A DNA stretch of 64,000 bases from Heligmosomoides polygyrus polygyrus (taxonomy: Eukaryota; Nematoda; Chromadorea; Rhabditida; Heligmosomidae). Below, one piece after another: positions 9,504 through 21,631 of the stretch (positions are counted from its first letter, which is position 1; each line of letters begins with the position of its first letter). The stretch spans positions 29,019,253 through 29,083,252 of the forward strand of contig OX377203.1 of assembly GCA_947396885.1 (NCBI GenBank), read 5' to 3'. Below the pieces are notes generated by a model that did no database searches, was not told the DNA's origin, and was given only the letters and a program-made list of their open reading frames with translations. The translations under genes and the position numbers were made by a program.

Positions 9504-12199
9504 TCCGGGTAGTGGGCCGGCTAACGCGCCCGTGTTAAAATTTTCTACATTCAGAAGCTCCTTCCCTTGCCAAAATATGTAGGCAAATTTAAGGGAATGT
9601 GTTATCGCAAAGAGGAAATTACAGTACAACAGTAATTCGCCATTAAACCTACGAAGAAAAAAGAACGGACGAGTTTTCGGAGGCTTTAGAACTTTACTTT
9701 AACTCCCAACGAACTGCGGCTGGCGCCGCGGAAAAAAAGGAGGAAAGCAACGGGATTCAGCACCTACCCGCCACCCTGCACGGCAAAACGAAGCTTCGTA
9801 GGCATTTTTAATTTTAATATTTTTAATATTTTACATTATTTATCCGGTTCTTATTCTTCTGTGTACGCATAATCAATAACCAGTTCATTAGCATTCATCC
9901 TATGCCACACACCATGCGTCTGCACCACAGTATGCCACGGTGACCCGCTTCAGGTATCATCGTACCACCGAACTATGTCTTTACATGTCTATATCAGCCT
10001 CAGAATCTCAATGTCATCGAAAGAACAGGCGGCTCCTCCCTACAGATCAACCTCTAAATTACCTTACCAGCGAAATATGACAACGAATTTGCGCGCAACG
10101 CTGGACGCATACGAGCGCCATTCCTTGCTGCAACGTTCAGTTTATTTGTCAGTTTTGAGGACACGCGATATTGGATTGCGGACGACCGTTTTTCGTGGAA
10201 TACTGTGTCTACGTCCACCATTAAACGCTCCTTCAACGGCTTTTGGAGATATTCGAGCTGGTCACTTGTTTAGTCGCCTTCAGCTCACATACTTCATCAA
10301 AAACGCTTGGACCCACGAAGTCTTCCAAAAAAAGCTCTTCCCTTTGGGGTTCCTTCGCCTTAGGCTGACACAGACCTGCGTTGTCTTCCTTTTCTTGAGT
10401 TTTTGGACTGCTATTGAAATTCTAGCATCATTGCGGCAGTGGGTCCTAAGGCGTCCAGTTCTAAGGGCGGCTTCGTGCAGGTGCTTTTCTAGCTGAGCCG
10501 GAGAGGAAAGTGGGTGGAGCCACTTTTCCCTATTAGCTGACGACTACTGACCTTCGGAATGCATTGGCGAATTCTGAAGACCGTGATGTTCAACGTCCTT
10601 TTGAAGGGCAATGACCTACTCTTTTCTCTCCTTTCCCTTCCCATAAGTGAGGAGGAACCCTTTGCAGTTCCGTGGGTGTTTTTGTCTGCGAGAAAACTAC
10701 TTCGACTGACCAGTGTGGTTGTTTGGGATTTTTGTCACGAATGTTAGAAGTGCTTTATTTGGCGGTCTTCTCGATGTGTTTTCTTGCTTGGCACCCTGAA
10801 AAGGAATGCGACATTCGTGAAGCTCGCCATTAACTCTCCTTTACTCCTATTCTAGAATGGTATTATCTTCCGGACTTGAGTACCTTCGGGTTGAGTCTGT
10901 GCGGTTAAAACCAAAAAGCTCGACAAGTGTTCCAGTCCTTAGGTTTTCGTTAAGCGCTTGACCTTCGGATCCATGGGCAACATCCAAAGCTGCTGGGTTA
11001 TGGATAGAGTTGAAGCCGCTTGCGTAAATTACAAGGTTACGCAGACTGCAGCAATACAAAGCTAATGGACATACTTGGTTCAAGCTAATTGTCCTAAAAC
11101 TATGTTGAAAATGTTGTCCCTACTCTCGGAAAACTCTAGCTGCAATAGGTACATACTTCTGCCTGCAGGAGAGGCTTTTCGCTCTTGTCATGGATCTACT
11201 TAGCCGTCAGTTTGAAGTCAGAAGTTCGGCCATAACACAGACATGTCGTGGAAAGTGATGGGAATGGCGAAATGTATCAGACACTAACAGCAACGATAAA
11301 GTGGACTTCGGAATTTCGAACATCCGCTTCTGAGGTGTTCCCACACTGCGCTCAAGCTCCGTCAGGCATCTGTCGGCATTTCTGCTGCTTTTTCTGTATT
11401 CGCTAGGTTTCAAATACTGCTAAAAATGTCCGAATGTCACCGAACTCACTAATGGAATTCATAGAAGAATTCAATTTCACACTGCTGCTGAACAGCTCGC
11501 CATTTTCCACCTCTACTGCAGAATAAAAAGGCGGCCTCTTTCTTATCACACAGTAGCCGACTTCTAACAGTCAGAAACCGATTGATGTGGAGGCATTCCG
11601 CGTCGGTCGGAATTCAGACCCACTAGGGCTTTGTCACGTCCAGTGGAATCCCATCAATCTCTGAGCATCGACCATTTCACGGTCACCAGACATTGAACAG
11701 ATTCGGAGAGCGATTGAGCGCAGAGAGCGAACAACAACCCCCCGCCTTCCACCTCCTCACACCCGTTTATCACACGAACTCTCTCGGGGATTTATATGCT
11801 CTTTGCCTGCACTGCAAAGTGTCCGCGATATTAAAAATATTTCGTGACTATTGCTGATGCAGACTTGTGGACGATTGCTGAACTTATAGATGAATCTTGC
11901 AAGAGTGCTTTATCCTTAAATCATTTCTAATTTTTCGAAAATTTAATTAAGAGCCTATATCAATTTTGAAAATGCATCGCGGGAAAGTGATTAGCAAACG
12001 TGACTTGACCGATACCCATATCTTGTGCATGTATACATTTCATACTCGTTTTTATTTCTTTTCTTTTTTTTTGGAATCGGCTTCTCTTAGACATTATGTA
12101 TTATAGATATTTATTGCATTTTTATACAAATGGAGTTCTCTAAACATTCCTTCCTAAAATTCTCGTAAATTCTTCAAATATCGGCTGTGGTTAAACATG
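9504..12199. other. Unassigned stretch with one long frame (9975-10496)
   Basis: A 173-codon plus-strand frame lies at 9975-10496 and is overlapped by a 60-codon minus-strand frame (10054-10236) that reads plausibly as protein (KERLMVDVDTVFHEKRSSA) and ends beside a possible GTAATT donor. I recognise neither. Nothing else is identifiable. Confidence 0.25.
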
Positions 12200-12329
12200 A
12201 TGGCAATTGGGTGTGAGTTCCAGAATTCGGTGCACTTTAGGAAACTTCCTTTTCGTCTCCACATACCCCTCATGAATACTGGGTTCGCCGACGGGTTGAG
12301 AAGAAGATCCTGCGTGGTTTTCTCCATTT

Positions 12330-12960
12330 TTTGGCTTGATTTGGAGAAAACGTCAAGAATTAGTGCCTGTGACTTGTTGGCTCTCGCGAAGAACTGTTCT
12401 AATTGCGACGATTGGGGTCCTTTTTGTCAAGCATGCGAGATATGGTCAGGGGCTTTCCGAGAGATGTCACATCTGAGAGAACCCGAAGGTAAGCAACATG
12501 AGAAGAAGATCCCATGCTGTTGGTTGTTGATTCTAACGATAAGTCAGTGCGTTACTTTGAGTTCCCTTCTACTTGGGCTCGTAATGACGATGGAGTCGAG
12601 CTACGCTCAACTTCAGAAGTTTATCGACGCTGTTCGCCTGAAACGTCCGAAGCTCGACAAAGTCCGTCTACTACTTCACAACTTCTGTTCTGCGCTGCCG
12701 AGCTGATCCGCTAGAAGGCTGTTCTGTATTACTACCCACACTCCTTACTCTATCGACTTGCTTCGTTCTGAGTACCTCCCATTCTACGGTTTGGAGCCTC
12801 ATTCTCGTGATAGGAAATTCGATGGTCGGTCGGAACTCGCAGTGGAGGTCATTCACTTTGTCTACTCGCAACCATCGTCGCTGTAGGCCAAGGGAATCGA
12901 AAAGCTGTCGATTCCCTTGGCCTACAGCGGCGTTAAGCCCATGTTTAGATAGTGCCAAAT
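12330..12960 (+). pseudogene. Mariner transposase relic
   Basis: Across three frames the plus strand retains the order of a mariner catalytic domain: EPEGKQHEKKI..CWW-like, then VRYFEFPSTW, then YAQLQKFIDAVRLKRPKLDK, a ruined VRLLLHN (normally LLHDNARPH), IDLLRSEYLP, and RDRKFDGRSELAVEVIHF, followed by the FW.KGIE-like C-terminal block near 12870-12900. No termini or TA duplications could be identified. This is a different and older mariner lineage from the copies at 1.5 and 30.9 kb. Confidence 0.65.
12879..12929. repeat. Perfect 22 bp hairpin inside the mariner relic
   Basis: 12879-12900 (CGCTGTAGGCCAAGGGAATC plus GA) is the exact reverse complement of 12908-12929, with a 7-base loop. It lies at the C-terminal end of the mariner relic, where the coding sequence appears to fold back on itself. 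Confidence 0.95.
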
Positions 12961-13062
12961 TCCGGCCAGCACTTTTCCTCGCCAGTTCAGTCGTATTCCG
13001 GAACACCATAGGAAGATCATAGTGTTCACTGTGTCAGTGTCCACCTGACAGTGGAGGCCGAT

Positions 13063-13344
13063 AAGGATAAGGATGAGGACAGCGGCACTCAATCCTTTTG
13101 GGATGCGCTACGCATTCTACTTCTACGGGATGTCGTAGAGGCGATTTGAATGCGTATTTGACGATACAGTGACTTGCGGTGGCTAGCCGATGAACAAGTC
13201 AGCGCTTTATCCTTCGCAGACAAGTCTGGTACCAATTGACAGACCCCGGAGGGGTAGAAGGCCTGGGCGGGAATTTCGAACCAAAAAGCTGGTATCGGAT
13301 GCAGCGACAGCGGGCACTTCCTCCGGCCGTGCTACACGTGCCCC
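13063..13344 (-). mobile_element. SINE-1 copy
   Basis: A full-length minus-strand copy: the tail GGATAAGGATGAGGA is at the left, then the GGGATGCGCTACGCATTCTA block, the CAGACAAGTCTGGTACCAA block and the tRNA-like head (GTGCTACACGTGCCC) at the right. The imperfect flanks TGGAGGCCGAT (13052-13062) and TGAAGGCCAAT (13345-13355) are a plausible target-site duplication. Confidence 0.85.
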
Positions 13345-13376
13345 TGAAGGCCAATATTTCGTATACTCTTATCGAA

Positions 13377-13666
13377 GGGCTCGTGTAGCGCAGTCGGAGG
13401 AGGCGCTACTGCCGCGTGCACTCGATACCAGGTTCCTGGTTCGGATTTCCCGCCCAGGCCAACCAAGCCTTCCATCCCTCCGGGGTCGCTGAATTGGTAC
13501 CAGACTTGTCTGGGAAGGATAAAGCGCTGACTTTCATAGGCTAGCCACCACAAGTCATTGTATGGCCAAATACGCATTCATGTCGCCTCCACGACATCCC
13601 GTAGAAGTAGAATGCGCTGGCGCATCCCAGAATGGCTTGAGTAACGCCTTCCTTTATTTATTTATT
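13377..13666 (+). mobile_element. SINE-1 copy with perfect 13 bp TSD
   Basis: The head GGGCTCGTGTAGCGCAGTCG holds a clear A box (TAGCGCAGTCGG) and the B-box-like GGTTCGGATTTCCCGCC. The body carries the family blocks and the tail is CCTTTATTTATTTATT. The 13 bp direct repeat TACTCTTATCGAA flanks it at 13364-13376 and 13667-13679, which demonstrates target-primed retroposition. It stands head to head with the preceding copy, 32 bp away. Confidence 0.93.
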
Positions 13667-13679
13667 TACTCTTATCGAA

Positions 13680-14395
13680 AACTCCGTAAAAGTGTCGACT
13701 CACAGACTATAGAGCGATGGAAAAATTGTTTCTAATTGTTTTTTGTTTACCGTTAGTAATTGTTGTTCTCTCTAAATAACACGATCAGCCGGCCTCGTAA
13801 TTGGCCAACGTATATCATTTATTTCATTCCCGTAACACACCCCACTGCAAATCTCATAGGTACTGAAGGCACGGTTAGTTAAGCCATCCCTGTCGAACCA
13901 CCATGACTCCTCTCTCGCTGACTCTGCTCTTTCCACTTCTACGAAAATCGCAGCAACAGGTCGTTCTCTGGAAACATTGCTACAGTGAGAATATATGTAT
14001 GCAGATGGAAACATATGTTTTGTCCTTAAGTACAAGTATCCTTCTGGAGCCTTTTTAAAGTTTTTTATTGCATTTGGAAGGGCGCACAAAGATAGGCCTG
14101 AGAACAGGTCAGGTAACAGAAACTAAAAAGCAAATTTTAAAAATATAACAAACTGCTGTAACAACTGATAGAATTGAGACCACGGAAAATTTCTTAGGCA
14201 TGAACTATACGCATCCCGAATAGATTGATAAGTGCATGAATTATAGTGCAAATGAGTTTGTTACTCAGGTGGTTGGATAGCATTAGGGAACTACTCCTAT
14301 GGCCCTACGGGCGCCAGGTGTGTCGTACAGAATTTCGTACTAAGTTTTTGGGTGTCTTCTTACAACCTAGCGCCTAATCCACCCAAAAGTATTCA
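13680..14395. other. No recognisable feature
   Basis: A minus-strand 105-codon frame (13772-14089) is open but has no recognisable motif. No repeat ends were seen. Confidence 0.35.
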
Positions 14396-14452
14396 CCATC
14401 ATCATAATCATCATCATCAAGTTCTTCTTCTTCTTCTTCTTTTTCTTCTTCT
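14396..14452. repeat. CAT/CTT microsatellite
   Basis: A run of CAT/ATCAT units is followed directly by (CTT)n with a few interruptions. Confidence 0.9.
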
Positions 14453-14559
14453 ACAAATGTTTTTCGGGAACTTGTTAGCTGACGTGAGTGCTTTAAGCTG
14501 TAGAAAACCTCATGCATGGAAAAAAATTGGACACATTTCTAAGCAAAACCCTCCTCTCT

Positions 14560-15340
14560 TCTAAATTTGATGCGCTGGAACGAAGGTTAACGTCTCCCAA
14601 AATCGACATTTTCCGTGGCAAACTATACAGTCCCCAAGATGGATAGAATATTTTTTGTTTCAAGGAAAATTTGATATAGCTTTCATTGAAATTTTTAGTT
14701 CAGCTGCCCGAATGGCTGTAATAATATCAACATTTATTCTTTGAGAAAAGTTTTAAAATTTGATTTCCGTTTTAAAGCGCAGCAAGGTAGCAACCATGTA
14801 GTGCATTAAAAGGAGAGAACGCGCTGTGCACTCGAAATATTCGTCGCGATTTTTATTTGATTCGTAGTGTAAATGCTGCTTACTGAAACATCAAAGTGAG
14901 GATATGTGTGTTCTTTACAATTATCCATTCCGACGCGAAAATAGCATATACCATTTTCACGCCGGGTACATGTCGCGTAGGTGAGCAGCCTTGGTTGTAG
15001 GTGGGAACGCCTAAACGAATCAGACCGCGTTGAATGAGCATGCCGTTCAGATTCGTATTCATCTTCAGTCGGTACCCCGATGGGCTGGCATGTATTCGGG
15101 CTGTGCTCTGTTTGGTTATTATTGGCTGGCGCACTCCCACCTACCAACGCTGCTCACCTACGCGACATGTACCGTTTTACATTGTAAACTGTGCAAAAAA
15201 AGTATCTGTAAGGAGCACATATGTCCTCCATTTGATGCTTCATCTAAGCAGCATTTACACTAGCACTCATATAAAAATCGCGACGACCTTTTTGAGCGCA
15301 TGGCGCTATCTGGTCTCTTAAGTATGATTGCCGCTTTGTT
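14560..15340. mobile_element. Family A copy 2, carrying an internal fold-back
   Basis: The core matches the other copies: CATCAAAGTGAGGATATGTG then TGTTCTTTACAATTATCC, and on the right GGAGCACATATGTCCTCCAT with AAAAATCGCGACGA. The copy is roughly palindromic: similar cores occur in both orientations at 14870-14930 and 15200-15302. The minus strand retains NCKEHTYPHFD and the plus strand retains ICKEHICPPFD, both derived from the Cys/His peptide of the family. The outer ends are poorly defined. Confidence 0.6.
14961..15172. repeat. Inverted repeat inside family A copy 2
   Basis: GGTACATGTCGCGTAGGTGA at the left is inverted as TCACCTACGCGACATGTACC at the right, with ~40 bp arms (slightly interrupted) around a ~120 bp spacer. 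It looks like a separate fold-back insertion, or the inner part of an inverted duplication. Confidence 0.8.
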
Positions 15341-15349
15341 GCACGAAAT

Positions 15350-17260
15350 TCAATTTACTATTTTTCTCCGTATTGCTCTATATTGAAAACTATATTGTCT
15401 TGCTCCTGCGTTCTAATCTGTCCCTACAAAGTCAGATATTTTACTGTCCCCATTAAATTTGTATGGCGCGGCTGATTTTGGAACATTCCACGTCTACCAT
15501 TCGTTGTGCCTTCCGGGATCGACGAACTGCAGCCAGGCTTATCTGCGGGAACAGAACAGCTCTAGTTTATTTCTGAACGTAATTATGCAGCCCAAACGCG
15601 CACTCAAAGTGGTTCTACAACATCTACTAGAAGTGTAGCCTGGCGCACCCAAGGATTTATGACTGCTGACCTTAATAATCCTTCATTTTCTATCCACGGA
15701 ATCAGTAATAAATGTACAATGTGCAGGCATAACTATGGAACAGAGTTCGATGAGGCCGAGGAGTACTCCCTCGGAAGAAATATAGTTGCTGTCCAAACTC
15801 TGCTTCAGCTTCAGAGAATTGACTCCAAAGTAATCGACATCAGAGGTTTTGCGAAGGAGATGATTGACCCTGCACGCACGAGCAGCTCCAAAGAAGAACC
15901 CAACTAATTCCCATCCACGTAGTTGGACAGGCGTTCGGAACAGCGGACCCGTAGGAAACCAGCTGACTCCAATTGGGAGCCAAAGGTCCGGAACAATCCA
16001 GCTGCACTTCGGACAATGTTGCGAGTGTAAGGAACAGGCGTGAAAATGCGGCTTCGTCTCCAGCCACCTGCCTCTGACGTCCTCAGTGCAGTGGAGCGGA
16101 ACAGCGAGTTCAGCGGCTTTGTTTCGAAGGTTCAGCTTGTTTACGACTCGACTCCTCGGTCCGGTCACGTGCAGTGCTCTATCACTCGCTCAGGAACTCG
16201 AGTTCCTGTGTAAAAATCGCCTAGCATATGCTTGTCGGTCCGTCCTCCTACCACCACCGCTCAAGGCCAACCCGGCTAAACACCTACACAGCCCTTCATA
16301 CTTCTCCCAGCGCTTCGTCAGCTCTTGAACTATTTCTAACAGATCGTTGATTTCAACCTTGTTGAAAACAACCTTGTCAAACTGGCAGAGTGGTCGTTGC
16401 TCTTCGCCGTTGATTTCCTCCCGATTCGAAGACTCACTGCGATCATTCCTGACAGAACTCAAATGATCTGTTTCAAGTGCAATTCTAACAGAAGTAAATG
16501 GTCAGAACTCTGCGCTTTTAATACTACTCCGACCAATTCGTGTCCATCTTTTTATCGTGCCCAGTTTAGATCTTTTTATTGTGATGCTTATGAAGTTAGC
16601 ACAAACAATACACTAATAACAGTGTATCTATGTGCATCAATGTATGTGAATGTTATTAGCGTCGGACTAAATTTTTTTTTCAAATTTCCGCCGTTTAAAT
16701 GGAATTTCAGGGAGTCATAACTTCGTTCGCTCTACACCACTCCAAACAAATTTGATGTCTGCATCATTTTTCATTTCCTCTCCAGTAAGGCGTCTACAAA
16801 ATGATCTTTTACCCTCGAAGTTTGGGCTCTAAGAGCGCATAAACGGCTTTGTTTTTGTTCGTTCTCTGTGGTAACCCTGCGGGTTTCCGGGTAAGAGATG
16901 TTTCATACATCATTTCAGTCGCCTTTTAAATCTCTAAATACTGAATCCAATAATACCAGCGCCTTTGAGAGTTTTCTGCAGTCACCTCAACTTCTTAGTG
17001 TTTATCCTACGAAGCTGTGGTGCCTCTACGATGCAAAGATCGGGTATGCAGCTGGTTCGGTTTCGTATCCATCTTTCCCATCTGCCCCCCGATTGACGGT
17101 GGAAGTGGGAAAGAAGAGACGGATTAGTCGGGCTGTGCATCCCCCGATCGAGGTGGTTGATTTCTCTACGCATAATCCAGCTGGAATGCGTTCCAGAGGT
17201 TAGCTAAAGACTGAGTATGTTTGCCCTTGGTGTGAAGTGTCCAGCCTTTGTGTATTTTGT
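15350..17260. other. Unassigned stretch with coding-like minus-strand frames
   Basis: Minus-strand frames at 15683-16168 and 16190-16462 are open. The second reads like protein (VEINDLLEIVQELTKRWEKY) but ends without recognisable domain or clear splice sites. A retroelement or decayed exon is possible. Nothing else was recognised. Confidence 0.25.
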
Positions 17261-17261
17261 A

Positions 17262-18372
17262 TGTATAATTTTCACGTTAAATTCGACAGGTTTCAAATCA
17301 AACTGTCACTTTGAAAACCACATTGGACACTTCTAAAGTCAAATTCGATAATGTTCTATGCAGACATGACACGGAATAGTGGGGCAGGACATTCCACTCT
17401 ATTTTTATCAGGGTGGCAAAACTGAGAGCAGACAAATTTTCAAAGACGACACCTGAACTAACCTTCGAGAGAACCTTTCTTCGCAACATCCCACCTAGGA
17501 AGGCCACACTGCTTTCATTGGTTTTGCTTTCTTAGCTATGCCTCCCTCCGACTAGGATAGATCCGCGTTTTGATATGAAAACGAAATTTTCCAATTTAAA
17601 ACGAGCTCCTTCCATATTACACTAGGGATTTCCCAAGAAAGTTAGAACACGTTTTTGTACAATAAAACTTTAGAATTACTTTTTTAAAATTTTTCGATTT
17701 AGCTGCCCCTGTACGTGGACGCGGCCTTGTTTGAAATTTTTATAAAATTTCTATCTTTAAGGGAAAATTGTGTTTTAAAACGCATTTAAGAGTACAGGAA
17801 CATCTCCGTCGTCACGCTGAAAAGAGAGATTGCACCATGCACTTGTCTGGCTCGTCGCGATTTTAACTTGTTGGATAGCGTAAGCGTTGCTGCTTACCTT
17901 CGAAGCTACACAAATAGCGAAGGGTAGATATGTGTGTCTTCACCAATTATTTTTGTTGTACCGTTGACAATTGTGTAACTGCACCCAAACGGAATCAATC
18001 CAAGTAAAAATCGCTGCGTGTTAGACGGGCGTATGATGCGATCTAGTATTATTTACTGTATTGAAAATTGCTGCCTTTATGTGGCTTAGATTAGAAAATT
18101 TTCAGAAAAAGGTTTGAACCCCAAATTTTTTAAAATTAAAACTTTATACATTTCCGAACAGCATACTTGTTGGAGCAGCTGAATTTTAAAAATTTCAATA
18201 AAAGCCTATTAGATTTTATTGGACAAAATTTAGTCTAACTTTTTCGAACCTTTAGTATAATATGGAAGAAATTTTATTTGGAAAATGTTCAGTTTGATTC
18301 CGAAAGCGTCAAGCTTGCTAAGAATGTCCGGTTTGGCTTGAAAGCTGTCCAATTTGACGTGCAAATAGAATA
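17262..18372. mobile_element. Family A copy 3
   Basis: The left end AATTTTCACGTTAAATTCGA followed by CAGGTTTCAAATCAAACTG matches the inverted right end (read inward TGCACGTCAAATTGGACAG then CTTTCAAGCC). The interior keeps the GGTAGATATGTGTGTCTTCA and AAAAATCGCTGCG blocks of the family. Diverged ~21 bp sub-terminal units lie at both ends. No intact frame is present. Confidence 0.65.
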
Positions 18373-18379
18373 TTTCGAT

Positions 18380-19240
18380 GTATGGGCAGCCCACGTTCTG
18401 TTCTAGGGACTGGATTTGCTCCGCTGCTGTCGGAGAATTCAAGCGATACTAAGCTGTGACCTGAAAAAATTCACTGTTTGTCATGGTCGTTCCTCTTACC
18501 AACAATCGGATGTATTCTTTGGGATAGAGATGTACATAGCGTTCATTTTGGGCAGGAGAGGAACCTCTCCCGTGCACACCAAATCGTCACTTAGATCGGT
18601 TTCAGACCAGGCCAAACGACGATCCCTTTCCATCACGCATAAGCGTTTTAGTGGGTGCTGATAGATCTTCTTTGACTATGAGCGCGATGGCAGCAACAGG
18701 GAGCGAAGAGAAAGGGAGAAGTTCGAACTGTTCCTGGCTACATACTAACTTCGTCCAGCAGGCTCTAGACTCATTACGACTTCTCCCACCAGTCTTCCCT
18801 GCACATGCAGCGTTTGGAATGTGCTTTGGTGGCTTCCTGTTTACAAGTCATCTACCGCTTACTGCATACAGAATTAGTCGTTGTTTTCCTCATGCCACGT
18901 GCTTGAATTAAGACAGCATTAGATTGCTTCAAGTGAGGACACGTAGGAGGAATCTCAAAGTAGGTCGAAGCTGTTGGTGTAAAAGTAATCTTAACTTCTC
19001 GCTGTGCGGTAGTGCAGGCAAATTTTTGTTTGAGGAGGAAACGGTGATATTTTGAAGGCCGCAAAGCAAGGAGAGGAGGCAAATGTGACCAGGACGGCGG
19101 TAATGTTCGCTGAACGGCATTAAGAATATTTCCCTTCACATACGTGTCCCATGATGGAAAGTGCAACCGCGCTTCTGGATCCGCCCCTAATCAACCGGTT
19201 CTCTGCATCTGACCTCCTCTCGACAACGTTCCTCTCATTT
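18380..19240. other. No recognisable feature
   Basis: Only short, unrecognised frames were seen on both strands. Confidence 0.35.
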
Positions 19241-19315
19241 TGTTACTGGATGTTTTGTTGCGATCAGAACTCTTGCGCCAGGCGGGTCTCGAACCCCTTT
19301 CTGCTTTCCGAACAG
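19241..19315 (-). mobile_element. SINE-2 fragment
   Basis: TTGTTACTGGATGTTTTGTT, then CTTGCGCCAGGCGGGTCTCG and AACCCC, is the SINE-2 tail and B-box half on the minus strand; the remainder is missing. Confidence 0.5.
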
Positions 19316-19516
19316 TCCCATTCCTCTCATTCTTTTCTTATTTTGTTCATTCATCTTAATCTCGGGAAACCCCACTGAAGCGATTTCCTTGCGTTACAGC
19401 AACTTCTTCCATTAATGCGGACGCAAGTCTAAAGTGTCCATGTATCTCATCCACATTTGGCAGATCTACTGTTGCGAAGGCAGGCTTAAGGCCCCCATAC
19501 TTCTGCCGCGTAGCCT

Positions 19517-19790
19517 CTGCCCTATCCTTCATCATAGGGCAGGGACGCAGGGCTCGCCGCCAGCGGCGCCGTCCAGCGGCACCGTCGAAAATGATTCGAA
19601 TCACTCGAGACGGCCCGGGAGAGTCTGTCTGCTCTCTGCCCTTTCGCGGCGGGGATCGGGATTAAACACCAGTTGTTCCCGACTAGAAAGACTACAGTAC
19701 CTCGCCGTTGCCGGTGAGCGGCGCCGCTGGCCGTCCGCCGCCCGCTGTTCGCCGCAGAAGTCTGGGGGGGGGGGGTTTCGTTTAGATTTT
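19517..19790. repeat. GC-rich patch with AGGGCAGGGACGC repeat and poly-G
   Basis: CTGCCCTAT and ATAGGGCAG flank CCTTCATC (19517-19542), followed by AGGGACGCAGGG. The same sequence in the opposite orientation lies at about 53085-53150, so it is a dispersed repeat. A minus-strand frame here (ATGAAGGATAGGGCAG start) is part of that repeat and I do not call it a gene. A run of ten G lies near 19764. Confidence 0.5.
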
Positions 19791-19927
19791 CGTTTCTCTT
19801 CTACAGTTGCACTATACCTCCTTGTATGTCTAACCAATTTCTCGGGCTTTGTGGAGAAAAAAGAGGGTGGATTCACTATCTAGACTTTCATCTTAATGAA
19901 GGATAAATAATAGAGGATTTGAAGAGG

Positions 19928-20145
19928 CGTTAGTCAACCACGTTTCGGATGCTCCACGCATTCTACTTCTACTGGATGTCATTGAGGCAATGCGCATTCG
20001 GCCTATATCATAACTCCTGGTGGCGTGCCGATGCACAAGTCAGCGCTATTTCCTTCCCATAGCCTGGTATCAATCCACTTACCCCGTAGGGATGGAAGGA
20101 GATCCGAACCAAGAACTTGGTGCCGGCTGTGCTACTCCGCACCTG
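19928..20145 (-). mobile_element. SINE-1 copy, degraded
   Basis: In minus orientation the blocks GGATGCTCCACGCATTCTAC, CCGATGCACAAGTCAGCGCT and CCAAGAACTTGGTGCC occur in the family order. The head is scrambled and no target-site duplication is visible. Confidence 0.7.
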
Positions 20146-20149
20146 CGAA

Positions 20150-21449
20150 TATGTAGAAAGAGAAGAAATTCAGTGAGGGTATTTTTAACGCATGCGGCTG
20201 TAGCTGTGTAGGCCTTGCTCTGTGTACAATCTGCCAATTACCGTTTTATTAGGTATTCAGTTCAAATCAAAGGAACCAACCGCCGGTGCTAGTCATTTAA
20301 TGGAAAACTGTAAAATTCACTTGGGGATTTTGGAGACTTCAACGGCCAATCTGACCGACAACGGCTATTCTTGCAGCAGTACAAATTCTGAGCCTCAATT
20401 TTAGGCCTGCACGTATCCTATCTCAAATGTCTACCTCCTCTTCACGCTACTTCGATAGCTCCTCCTCCACGGGGTACTCCTATGTGGAGGTGGACTTGTG
20501 TTTTGTCAATTTATTCTGACTTCTGGTGATCCCACGCGAACAGCGGTTTAGGCACCATACATCTTGAACGGCCAAAATGGATGAGGTGTTGGTTTTTGTG
20601 CGGTGCGAAACGTCGTCGTCCTTCTGTGATCATCTGTTGAGAGATCGAGATTTTCTCAAGGCCTTCTCAGCGATGGAATGCTCCTCCTCTGCTGCTTCTT
20701 CCTGCACCGCCCTTTCCTACATTAGAATACATACATAGCTCCATAGGCGCACCACCATTCCATCATGTGGTTCGTTCTTTGATCGAGGAAAGTTACTCGC
20801 GAACACGGGCATACACCACACTATGAGTCGTTATCGCCACTCATCTTCTTCTGTCTCTCGTGGCCTATTCCATGGTTCTATCGCTTACAATGATCGGTGA
20901 CGTCCTTCGGATCACATGCAGCCACACAATACTGTCTGTCAGTGGAGTGAGAAGTTGCTGTGGTCTGTTTCGTTCTGGATTTGAGGCGAAATCATCCAAG
21001 AGTTATCTCTTCTAAATGGTTATGTGCATTTTTATCTGCGCTTTACGAGCATATTGAATATTTTTGAACGATGAACATTGTTACTGTCAGCTAATACTTT
21101 TTGTAGTTGCGCAGAAGGAAAAACAGGTTGCTAAGGTCCTTTTCCGCATACACAGTGGTGTTTAAAAAATTCAGCACTATCATGCAGAGTCTATATCTTA
21201 ATTAATCTGAGTTTCGATGAAAACAGGTTGTTGTCAACGAACTCTGAATCAGCGATTGAGTGCTCAAGTTCCAGTGTAGTGTTCTTTTCCAAGTACTTCT
21301 GCTTTGGACATCTGGATGCTTACAGGGATTGCTGAGAATTGTTGGCTAAAATTCAGATGACTATTGCTGACATGGTGGGATGAGTTACATGGCTTGCTCG
21401 TGAATGACGCGCCTTGGCTCCGGCTCCTCTTACTGCACGGAACCCAGCA
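20150..21449. other. No recognisable feature
   Basis: No open frame above 63 codons, repeat terminus or RNA motif was recognised. Confidence 0.4.
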
Positions 21450-21631
21450 GCCGGATCCATCAACGACTTACAGAGATTTAACGGAGAAATTACGGCCGAA
21501 ATTCCTGAGAAAAAAAACGCGAATTAATGCGGCTCATCAATGAGCGAATGGTGAAATTTTGGCATTATCACGAATTTCGGCTGTAATTTCTCCGTTAAAT
21601 CTCTGTAAGTCGTTAATGGATCTGTCCCCTG
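21450..21631. mobile_element. Fold-back MITE FB2
   Basis: The left arm GCCGGATCCATCAACGACTT ACAGAGATTTAACGGAGAAA is mirrored on the right (TTTCTCCGTTAAATCTCTGT then AAGTCGTTAATGGATCTG). The arms are about 55-60 bp with few mismatches. The centre (GAGAAAAAAAACGCGAATTA) is unlike FB1, FB3 and FB4. Confidence 0.85.

Noticed and set aside
9975..10496. 173-codon gene on the plus strand
   Set aside because: Composition is not protein-like over most of its length, and an overlapping minus frame reads better; no homology recognised.
15683..16168. 161-codon minus-strand gene
   Set aside because: No recognisable domain, with competing open frames on the plus strand.
19356..19604. 82-codon minus-strand gene starting ATGAAGGATAGGGCAG
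   Set aside because: Its first part is a dispersed repeat shared with 53.1 kb; no splice sites or family support a gene.
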